From Planctomycetaceae bacterium (lineage in GTDB: Bacteria > Planctomycetota > Planctomycetia > Pirellulales > Pirellulaceae): a stretch of 64,000 nucleotides of DNA. The stretch is from the NCBI GenBank assembly GCA_020638975.1, contig JACKHN010000026.1:1-64000 (forward strand). The letters are read 5' to 3'. The position numbers were made by a program, and so were the translations under genes. The notes beneath the pieces are model-generated. The model was given only the letters and a program-made list of their open reading frames with translations. It was not told where the DNA came from and ran no database searches. Below are positions 1-6,763 of this stretch, piece after piece (the first letter of the stretch is position 1; every line of letters begins with the position of its first letter).

Positions 1-1
1 C

Positions 2-1252
2 GATCCTGAATTCATGAAGCTGTACGCCGAACTCGACGATCCCGATATTCAGCAGCATCACGGCAACGTGACTCAATTGGACTATGCATTCGGAAAGTTG
101 ATGAAGGCTCTCGATGAGCAGGGTTTGCGCGAGAATACTTTCGTAATCTTCACCAGCGACAACGGTCCCGAAGGGAATGGAATCAAAGGACGTACTCGTG
201 GCTCCACCGGCGGGCTGCGGGGCCGCAAGCGAGACGATCACGAAGGCGGTATTCGCGTACCTGCCATCGTTCGGTGGCCCGGTCACACGGAGCCCGGTAC
301 AAGAAGTACGATACCCATCATCGGATCGGACATTTTCTCAACGGTACTCGATATTCTCGACATCCCGCTTCCGACCGATCGCACCATTGACGGCGTGAGT
401 ATCCTGCCCGCTTTGTCAGGCCAATCGGTCCAGCGGCCCGTTCCCTTGTTCTGGCGAACGCACATCGCGCCGGAAGACAGTCACGCCGCCATGCGGATCG
501 GCGACTGGAAGATCGTCGTGAACAAGGAGCTAACGAAATTTCAGCTCTATCAGATTGAACAAGACTGGAAAGAAGAGCACGATCTCGCGACGCAGATGCC
601 GGACAAACTCGCCGAGATGAAAGCGAAGTTCTTGGAAGTGTGGCGTGGCATCGAAGAAGAAGGGCCGAACGAGTGGTGGCACAACGAGCAGCGATCTCCG
701 GCGAAGACGAAACAGAAATCGGCTGGGAGCAAGCTAAAAGCAGGAAAGGATAACACGGGTGACTGGGACGTCGTCCAAGGTGGCACGGTGTCCAAGAGTG
801 AGCTCGGATATCTTCTTGATGCCGGTTCTGGCGAGACGTTCGCGTTGACGAAACTCGACACTCCGGTTCAGGAGCGTGCGACGTTCCAGCTAAAGTATCG
901 CGCCGCGGTCGACTCAAAGACCAAGAACGCCTGCTTTTGCTTTGGTGCAGCCGCCGAAAATGACAATCTTTTCAAAGCCGGCACGATGATAGGTATGAAC
1001 CGTCATGGCATTTTTGATGGCAGTTGGGCCAACGTAGGTGCAGGGACTGGAAAAAACGCTACGTTTGATCACAACTCGACGTTCGATGCTGAGGTAACGA
1101 TCGATCTGGAACACGGACGCGCGGTGCTGGTCATCGGAGAAAACCGAATCGAGCACCTGCTACCGAAGAATCTCGAAAGTGTTACTCATGTCGGAGTCTA
1201 TGCGAAAGCCACAAAGTCCGAATTCACCATGCCGCAAATGGTAAAGGACTGA
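2..1252 (+). CDS. Sulfatase, C-terminal part (5' end outside window)
   Basis: The reading frame is open from base 2, before the first ATG at 14, so the gene begins upstream and the catalytic Cys-x-Pro/Ala-x-Arg segment is not in view. The visible part carries the alkaline-phosphatase-superfamily signature TSDNGPEGNG followed by the GG-R-G-K-x-D-x-x-E-G-G-x-R-VP block that supplies later metal and sulfate ligands in type I sulfatases. After about residue 230 a Lys/Ser-rich linker leads to an extra domain of about 165 residues (DWDVVQGGTVSK onward) that looks like a beta-sandwich, laminin-G/3-keto-disaccharide-hydrolase-like module; this fold is inferred from its alternating hydrophobic pattern only. 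It probably removes sulfate from extracellular polysaccharides. It converges on the DUF1501 gene that follows. Confidence 0.85.
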   Translation, partial: DPEFMKLYAELDDPDIQQHHGNVTQLDYAFGKLMKALDEQGLRENTFVIFTSDNGPEGNGIKGRTRGSTGGLRGRKRDDHEGGIRVPAIVRWPGHTEPGTRSTIPIIGSDIFSTVLDILDIPLPTDRTIDGVSILPALSGQSVQRPVPLFWRTHIAPEDSHAAMRIGDWKIVVNKELTKFQLYQIEQDWKEEHDLATQMPDKLAEMKAKFLEVWRGIEEEGPNEWWHNEQRSPAKTKQKSAGSKLKAGKDNTGDWDVVQGGTVSKSELGYLLDAGSGETFALTKLDTPVQERATFQLKYRAAVDSKTKNACFCFGAAAENDNLFKAGTMIGMNRHGIFDGSWANVGAGTGKNATFDHNSTFDAEVTIDLEHGRAVLVIGENRIEHLLPKNLESVTHVGVYAKATKSEFTMPQMVKD

Positions 1253-1272
1253 GTCATGCTGGCCGAACAACT

Positions 1273-2676
1273 CTAACCGAACAAATCCATTACTGGTCGG
1301 CCTGTCGTGATAGGACGGGAAAGACCGCTATTGTTCTGCGGTTCGTTGAGCGGAATGTCCAGCGCGTGATAGATCGTTGCCGAAAGTTCCTCGGGCCGAA
1401 TGGGGTTGCTGGTGGGATACTCGGCGTGTTTGTTGGACTTGCCATACACTTGGCCACCAGCGATGCCACAACCGGCCATGATCGCGGAAAAACACTTCGG
1501 CCAGTGCTGACGTCCGGGAGGTTGCTGAGTCAGCACTGTCGGTGTGCGGCCAAACTCGCCGGTTACCACGACGAGCGTGTTGTCCATCATGCCGCGTTCT
1601 TTGAGATCCGTGAACAGACCGGACAGCGCCTGATCCAAGCGTGGCAAGCAAAATCCCATACCGTACGAACCGTCACCAAACGCGTTCCCCATGCCCATAT
1701 TTCCACCGTGCATATCCCAACTGCTGCTTGGGGGACCTGCCGTATCGTGCGGTGCCTGACCTGTCCAACCATTGACGGTCACAAATCGCACGCCTGCCTC
1801 CACCATGCGCCGCGCAAGAAGTAAGTTTTGTCCGAGCGGATGACGACCGTAACGATCGCGCACCTTCGCGGGCTCTTGGTCCAGGTTAAACGCTTCGCGG
1901 CCCTCGGGACGCGTCATGGCTTCGTAGCCCTTTTCTCGCAAGTCCGCCCAGTCCGCGCCGCGAGCATCCTTGGCCAGCACGTTGCTCTCCAGGCTGCCGA
2001 GCAACTTGCGACGATGGGCAAGGCGATCAGCGTCACCCAGGTCATAGATCTCTGGTGGCGTGAAATTGTCCATCGCCGGATGATTCTGTGCCGAACCAAT
2101 GAACACGGGCGCATAGGCTGAACCAAGGTAACCACCAATGCCAATGTTCGGCGCGCAAAAGACCGGTGGCCCGACGCACTTGATGAGCCACGCGTTCGAG
2201 ACAATGTTGCGTTTGCTCGGATTGTGCTTGGCGACGAACGAGCCGAGATAAGGCTGGTCATCCGTCACTCCCTGCTGGACGCGTTTCACGGATTGGCCGC
2301 TGAGCAGATTGTGCATCGCATCGAAATGATTGCTGATTCCGCCCGGGTGCGTCATCGAGTTGATGAGCGTGAACTGGTCCGTTAACTTCGCCAACTGCGT
2401 GTGCATCTCGTTGATGCGCATGCCCGGCACCTTGGTGGCGATGGGTTGGTAGGGGCCTCGGATAGTGTCGGGCGCTTCGGGCTTCATATCCCATGTATCA
2501 ACATGGCTCGGTCCACCGCAGAGCAACACAAAGATACACGACTTCTCGGCCGCCACGGCATTGCCACTCGAATCCAGCTTGTCGCTGCCAATCACCGCGC
2601 CGGGCATGCCCATCGAAAGGGTGCTCAAGCCCGCTGCAAGGAGCGCTTGCCGTCGATTCAGTTCAAATGTGTTCAT
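1273..2676 (-). CDS. DUF1501 family protein, Tat-type leader
   Basis: This is a DUF1501 protein, a phosphatase/sulfatase-like fold common in planctomycetes with no settled biochemical role. The start is set at the internal Met (MNTFELNRRQALLAAG) rather than 23 codons upstream, because this places an Asn-Arg-Arg twin-arginine-like motif and a hydrophobic Ala/Leu/Gly stretch at the N-terminus. Family marks include LLCGGPSHVDTWDMKPEAP near the N-terminus, GVRFVTVNGWTG in the middle, a D-M-H-G-G-N block, and VVTGEFGRTP in the last third. Members usually sit beside a DUF1549/DUF1553 cytochrome-like gene, but here the neighbours are a sulfatase on one side and a DUF1207 gene on the other. Identification is firm; function is not known. 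Confidence 0.88.
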   Translation of the reverse strand: MNTFELNRRQALLAAGLSTLSMGMPGAVIGSDKLDSSGNAVAAEKSCIFVLLCGGPSHVDTWDMKPEAPDTIRGPYQPIATKVPGMRINEMHTQLAKLTDQFTLINSMTHPGGISNHFDAMHNLLSGQSVKRVQQGVTDDQPYLGSFVAKHNPSKRNIVSNAWLIKCVGPPVFCAPNIGIGGYLGSAYAPVFIGSAQNHPAMDNFTPPEIYDLGDADRLAHRRKLLGSLESNVLAKDARGADWADLREKGYEAMTRPEGREAFNLDQEPAKVRDRYGRHPLGQNLLLARRMVEAGVRFVTVNGWTGQAPHDTAGPPSSSWDMHGGNMGMGNAFGDGSYGMGFCLPRLDQALSGLFTDLKERGMMDNTLVVVTGEFGRTPTVLTQQPPGRQHWPKCFSAIMAGCGIAGGQVYGKSNKHAEYPTSNPIRPEELSATIYHALDIPLNEPQNNSGLSRPITTGRPVMDLFG

Positions 2677-3046
2677 GGGAATACCTGGGTAACTCTTGGG
2701 CGCATGCGATATCGGCAGTATGCCGACATGATCGATAAAATGCAACTTAGACCTTGTTCAGGTGTTCGCATCGCGAATGGAATCGCCTGAGTTCGGCAGC
2801 AGGGGACAGTCGGTTAGCTCCGTCCTGATATAAAATCGTCCTGATGCAATATATCGGGAATCGATCCCCCAGCCGGAAAGCGATCGACGCAAGAAGGCTT
2901 GGCAGCAGGTCGCGGCTTCCGACGCACTTCAGCGAGCGCACGTCGCACTCTGTATGCAACCGTCAGCCGCAACGGCGACCAGTTCGCATCGGGCACGCCC
3001 CGCGCAGGTGCCATTGAGTTCGAATGAGTCCATGTACCTTCGCTCA
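2677..3046. other. Intergenic, no gene recognised
   Basis: This stretch lies upstream of the DUF1501 gene and downstream of the DUF1207 gene, both on the minus strand. Short open frames here show no recognisable domain and no good ribosome binding site. A short direct repeat, CGTCCTGAT, occurs twice around 2821-2845. It may hold the promoter of the DUF1501 gene, but no clear -10/-35 pair was seen. Confidence 0.4.
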
Positions 3047-3982
3047 TCAAAAGTCGTACCACAATCCAAAGCCGATTTGCTCTTCGTGATCGTCGTAGAA
3101 TGAGTATTGATTGGTCTTGCCGTTGAGGTAGAACAGGCCGGTTCGCAGCATATTCGCCTGCTCGCCTCGCCACGCCCAACCGGCTTCAAAGGTAAAGGCT
3201 CCGCCATAGTTCACTTCTTGGCGAAGGTGGGCGTTGACGGCACAGAACGGAGCACCTCGCAGCCCAGTGTATCCGCAAGGTGCGTAGTCCAATCCGAACT
3301 GAAACTCCCAAGCGTCGCAGATGTCGTAGTAGAACGCCCAGCCAACTTCGCCGTACGCTCGTAGCTGAGGCTTAATGTAGTAGGAGTAACCAAGTACTAG
3401 CGCATCGCGAGAATAGTTCTGTCGATTGAAGCCCGGATTCTTCAGTAGGAACTCGTCACCTACGTGAGAACTCAAATGATAGTAACCGAACTTCACCCGA
3501 TGGGCCCCGACGCCATACGTGATGGGGATGCCTGCGCGGAAGTCGACCGACCGAACATCCCGCTCCTCCGGCAAGTCAAGCCGAACTTGCCCGCTACCTT
3601 CAACATCCAGCTGCCACCCTTCCGGACGAAAGGCATCCGTCGTTCCGTACCTCCAGATGCCAATGCGCGCACCGAGAATGCCATCGAACAACGTGCCATC
3701 GTTCTCGACGCTAAACAAATGCAGCGCGAGCCGCGATTCTTTGGTACTTGCCAAGTAGTTATCGAAAATCAACCCATCAGGAAGTAGTTGATGAGTCCAT
3801 GCGTCACTAGGGAGCGGCTCCTGCGGCCACGATTCAAGCGGTGGCGGGGTTCCATATCCTTCAAAGCTCTCATAGCTAGGAAGCTGCGCGATCTGGGACA
3901 TCGCAGACGGGGATTGTGCGCTCAACGGAGTTATAGAGGCGACGCCAACTAGCAAGGTAGCGAGAACAGCGATGCGATGCAC
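3047..3982 (-). CDS. DUF1207 family exported outer-membrane-like protein
   Basis: The 311-residue product begins with a clear signal peptide (MHRIAVLATLLVGVASITPLSAQ, cleaved near residue 22). The mature part matches DUF1207 in its style: an N-terminal WPQEPLPSD-containing lead-in, then alternating short hydrophobic beta strands rich in Tyr, Trp and Gly (GARIGIWRYG, HRVKFGYYHLSSHVGDE, GLWYDF at the very end). Such strands and a terminal aromatic residue suggest an outer-membrane beta-barrel or surface lattice protein; that is inference. Two Cys pairs (YYDICDAW, PCGYTG, PFCAVN) could form disulfides. It stands alone, with more than 350 bp of non-coding DNA on both sides. Substrate and role are unknown. 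Confidence 0.75.
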   Translation of the reverse strand: MHRIAVLATLLVGVASITPLSAQSPSAMSQIAQLPSYESFEGYGTPPPLESWPQEPLPSDAWTHQLLPDGLIFDNYLASTKESRLALHLFSVENDGTLFDGILGARIGIWRYGTTDAFRPEGWQLDVEGSGQVRLDLPEERDVRSVDFRAGIPITYGVGAHRVKFGYYHLSSHVGDEFLLKNPGFNRQNYSRDALVLGYSYYIKPQLRAYGEVGWAFYYDICDAWEFQFGLDYAPCGYTGLRGAPFCAVNAHLRQEVNYGGAFTFEAGWAWRGEQANMLRTGLFYLNGKTNQYSFYDDHEEQIGFGLWYDF

Positions 3983-4423
3983 GAGTCAAACTCCTGCGGT
4001 TGCTTCATCGACGAGCAGGCTTTGCATGTCAGCAAGTCGAATTGCGAACGGTTGCGGTGGGATCAAAGCGGAGTGGGGGGGATATCGAAGGCCGGCATCG
4101 AACGTGCCGGGATGCGGACTAGTTGGGGTGGGGGCGAAAAGTATTAGGTAGGTGTCGGGCGCGGATTGCCGGTCTGACCGGTAGAGCTGGAGGTGGCCGA
4201 TTCAAACGTGGGAAGGAAGGCTTGTAGCTATATTGCCGGGTGTTTCGTGGGTAGGCATTGTGACGACAATAGCGTATCTAAAGATTGTATCGGCTTGATC
4301 TATCCCGAATTCCAGCCAGAATCGGTCCTACTTGGCCAGGAATTTCGCGGGCGTTATACGTTAGCGTCTCCAGGCAGACATAGGTTGTCTGCAACGGCGC
4401 CTGTGTGGAAAGAAGGATGTGAA
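3983..4423. other. Intergenic between divergent DUF1207 and thiamine-binding genes
   Basis: About 440 bp with no convincing gene. One open frame runs in from 4193 to join the downstream gene, but its first 77 codons show no conservation-like pattern and precede a good ribosome binding site, so they are treated as non-coding. G-rich tracts (about 4073-4140) and a small palindrome CCGGTCTGACCGGT (about 4170) are present. The promoters of both flanking genes should lie here. Confidence 0.4.
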
Positions 4424-4735
4424 ATGGTACTACTCGAATTCAGCATCGCCCCCTTGGAGAAAGGAGCTAGCGTTAGTCATTATGTGGCTCGTAGCCTGAA
4501 GATAATCGACGCCAGCGGCCTGGATTACCGGCTGCACGCCATGGGAACGATCGTCGAAGGCGAACTCGAACAAGTGCTCAAAGTGCTTCGTGACTGTATG
4601 GAAGCGATGGCCAGCGATTGCGACCGAATCACCTGCACGGCGAAGATGGACTATCGACGCGGTTACTCGGGTCGGTTGGCGAGCAAAGTGGAAAGCGTCG
4701 TGGAAAAACTTGGCCAGGATCTGAAAACGCTATAA
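4424..4735 (+). CDS. MTH1187/YkoF-like thiamine-binding family protein (DUF77)
   Basis: This is a small 103-residue protein of the MTH1187/DUF77 family, a ferredoxin-like fold whose members bind thiamine-type ligands and usually form tetramers. The family start MVLLEFSIAPLEKG is at codon 1, preceded at 8 bp by AGAAGGA; a longer open frame upstream is rejected. Other family marks are YRLHAMGTIVEGE in the middle, the two-strand/one-helix repeat, and RRGYSGRLASKVESVVEKLG at the C-terminus. It lies 21 bp upstream of the L-2-hydroxyglutarate oxidase gene and may be co-transcribed with it, although no functional link is established. No TPP riboswitch was found upstream. Confidence 0.85.
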   Translation: MVLLEFSIAPLEKGASVSHYVARSLKIIDASGLDYRLHAMGTIVEGELEQVLKVLRDCMEAMASDCDRITCTAKMDYRRGYSGRLASKVESVVEKLGQDLKTL

Positions 4736-4756
4736 CATGTAGGAAGTGAGAGTCGG

Positions 4757-5956
4757 ATGAAGGAAGCGGATGTCGCCATCATTGGGGGTGGAATCGTCGG
4801 ATTGGCAACGGCGTATCAACTCCTTCAACGTCACCCTGAAAAGCAGGTGGTCGTACTGGAGAAGGAATCCTCTGTCGGTGTCCATCAGACCGGACACAAC
4901 TCGGGTGTGTTGCACTCGGGAATTTACTACAAACCCGGTTCGCTCAAGGCACAGAACTGTCGCGTCGGCAAACGAGCGATGGAAGCCTTCTGCGAAGCGG
5001 AAGGTATTCCTTACGATGTGTGCGGGAAAGTGATTGTCGCGGTTGACGACAGCGAAGTTCCTCGGCTCGAACGAATCTTTGAACGTGGTCAAGCCAACGA
5101 AGTCGCGTGCGAGATGATCGACCGCGAACGGCTTCGCGAACTGGAGCCTCACGCGGCGGGTGTGCAAGCGATCCATGTTCCTGAATCCGGCATCGTCAAC
5201 TATCGACGCGTCGGCGAGCGACTGGCCGAGATCATTCAAGAGCGAGGCAGTGAAGTCTGGTGCGACGCACGCGTCGTGGGATTTCAAAAAGACGGCAACA
5301 AGGTCGTCCTGGCCACCAAGCAAGGCGAGCTATCCGCAAATTACGCCGTTAATTGCTGCGGATTGCAATCCGATCGGATGTCAAAGATGACCGGACACAA
5401 ATCAGATGCCAAGATCCTGCCGTTTCGAGGTGAGTTCTATGAACTCAAGCCTGACTCGCAACATCTCTGTCGGAACTTGATCTATCCCGTGCCCGATCCG
5501 AGCTTTCCTTTTCTTGGCGTTCACTTCACTCGCATGATCGACGGCGGGGTAGAATGCGGGCCGAACGCTGTACTTGCGTTCGCTCGCGAAGGGTATCGCA
5601 AGACCGACATCAACATTGCCGACTTCGTCGAGACACTTACCTATTCAGGCTTCCTCCGGATGGCGGCTAAGTATTGGCGAGTTGGTGCCGGAGAAATGTG
5701 GCGTTCGTTTAGCAAAGCGGCGTTCGTGAAAGCCTTGCAGCGGCTGATGCCAGAAATTCGAAGCGAACACCTGATCCCGGCTCGAGCCGGCGTTCGAGCC
5801 CAGGCCATCTCGCCGGCTGGTGATATGGTCGACGACTTCGTGATTCAAGCTTCGGACAATGTGATCAACGTCAACAACGCTCCCTCGCCGGCCGCGACCT
5901 CGTCGCTGAACATCGGGAACATCATTGTCGACAAGCTCGACGAGCAATTGAGTTGA
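4757..5956 (+). CDS. lhgO: L-2-hydroxyglutarate oxidase/dehydrogenase (FAD)
   Basis: This is a DAO-superfamily flavoprotein of about 400 residues that oxidises L-2-hydroxyglutarate to 2-oxoglutarate and passes electrons to the membrane quinone pool in characterised homologues. The N-terminal ADP-binding motif is AIIGGGIVGLATAYQLL with the acidic end of strand 2 at VVLEKE. LhgO-type features follow: HQTGHNSGVLHSGIYYKPGS (FAD contacts), KVIVAVDD, the IPARAGVRAQAISPAGDMVDDF block, and the C-terminal NAPSPAATSSLNIG. Length and motif order fit the family throughout. The start has a purine-rich site AGGAAGTGAGAG. A GntR/FCD regulator lies 105 bp downstream on the same strand, recalling the E. coli csiD-lhgO locus with its GntR-type repressor CsiR. 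Confidence 0.92.
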   Translation: MKEADVAIIGGGIVGLATAYQLLQRHPEKQVVVLEKESSVGVHQTGHNSGVLHSGIYYKPGSLKAQNCRVGKRAMEAFCEAEGIPYDVCGKVIVAVDDSEVPRLERIFERGQANEVACEMIDRERLRELEPHAAGVQAIHVPESGIVNYRRVGERLAEIIQERGSEVWCDARVVGFQKDGNKVVLATKQGELSANYAVNCCGLQSDRMSKMTGHKSDAKILPFRGEFYELKPDSQHLCRNLIYPVPDPSFPFLGVHFTRMIDGGVECGPNAVLAFAREGYRKTDINIADFVETLTYSGFLRMAAKYWRVGAGEMWRSFSKAAFVKALQRLMPEIRSEHLIPARAGVRAQAISPAGDMVDDFVIQASDNVINVNNAPSPAATSSLNIGNIIVDKLDEQLS

Positions 5957-5991
5957 TCGATCGTCGAGCTCCCGTCATCGGCGATTCTCGA

Positions 5992-6020
5992 TTGACAACG
6001 CTTCTGAGAGACGTCACACT
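5992..6020 (+). promoter_or_regulatory. Candidate sigma70-type promoter for the GntR gene
   Basis: TTGACA at 5992-5997 is followed after 17 bp by CACACT, a poor -10 (3 of 6). The element lies between lhgO and the regulator gene, 42 bp before its start codon. The -35 is perfect and the -10 weak. The perfect palindrome directly after it suggests repression at this site. Confidence 0.35.
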
Positions 6021-6030
6021 GAGATCTCAG
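6019..6030. promoter_or_regulatory. Perfect palindrome CTGAGATCTCAG, candidate operator
   Basis: A 12-bp perfect palindrome overlaps the end of the candidate -10 and sits 31 bp before the GntR start codon, where an autoregulating repressor would bind. It does not match the TGGTnnnACCA FadR-type site, so assignment to this regulator is inference. Confidence 0.35.
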
Positions 6031-6061
6031 ATGGATTCCACGTTTCATCCGAGGTTTTGAT

Positions 6062-6763
6062 ATGACATTGACGGTTAATAGCCCCACTTCGAAGCCGAGT
6101 CACAACGGTACAAACGCGGCGGCCAAATCGCTTTTGAAAGACCAAGCATACGTCGAGTTGAAACGTCTGATCCTCGATGCGACTTTCTCGCCGGGAGATT
6201 TCCTGTCCGAGCGTCAATTGGCCGAGCGTTTGACGATGAGCAAGACGCCCGTCAAAGCGGCATTGCAACGTCTTGAATCTGAAGGCTTCATTGCCGTATC
6301 GCCACAACAAGGGATCGTCGTTCGGGATCTCACGATTCACGAGATAGCGGACCAGTTCGAGATTCGCCTGGCGTTGGAGTCGCACGTGCTGCGAACGGTC
6401 GCGGGCAAATTGACGGACGCCGAAACCAAGCGACTGCGCGAGAATCTCACTGCCCAACGCGGGATGGTGACGACGCACGATTACACACGAGCCGTCGAGT
6501 TGGACGCTGACTTCCACATGATGATCTGCGAGTTCCACGGGAATCAGGAATTCATCCGCGTGATGTCTCAATTGCGAGAACGGATGCATCGCGTGATCGC
6601 TCGCGTCTTCGAACAAGATACGAATCGCATGGCAGCCAGCGTCGAAGAACATGCGGCCATTGCCGATGCGGTGGTGGCCGGCGATGCGGATCTAGCTGCA
6701 CAGTGTATCAAGGAACATCTGGATTATGGCAAGCAGTTTTTGCTCACGCCTCGTCGCCGATAG
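6062..6763 (+). CDS. GntR family transcriptional regulator, FCD type
   Basis: The 233-residue protein has an N-terminal winged helix (about residues 25-95), with the GntR signature AYVELKRLILDATFSPGDFL, SERQLAERLTMSKTPVKAAL and LESEGFIAVSPQQGIVV. A C-terminal all-helical FCD domain follows (about 105-225), with the metal/ligand-binding pattern D-x-x-F-H-M-M (DADFHMM) and later His residues in EEHAAIADAV and IKEHLDYG. FCD regulators usually sense carboxylic or hydroxy acids. With lhgO just upstream, a glutarate/2-hydroxyglutarate-type ligand, as for CsiR/GlaR of E. coli, is a reasonable guess. Its end overlaps the start of the next gene by 38 bp, so the two are translationally close. Confidence 0.88.
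   Translation: MTLTVNSPTSKPSHNGTNAAAKSLLKDQAYVELKRLILDATFSPGDFLSERQLAERLTMSKTPVKAALQRLESEGFIAVSPQQGIVVRDLTIHEIADQFEIRLALESHVLRTVAGKLTDAETKRLRENLTAQRGMVTTHDYTRAVELDADFHMMICEFHGNQEFIRVMSQLRERMHRVIARVFEQDTNRMAASVEEHAAIADAVVAGDADLAAQCIKEHLDYGKQFLLTPRRR

Noticed and set aside
4300..4423. TPP riboswitch in front of the thiamine-binding protein gene
   Set aside because: No CTGAGA...ACC..GAT core was found upstream. The CTGAGA near 6.0 kb belongs to a palindrome before the GntR gene and lacks the other core parts.
6014..6652. 212-residue open frame on the - strand
   Set aside because: Antisense to the GntR gene, which has complete HTH and FCD motifs.
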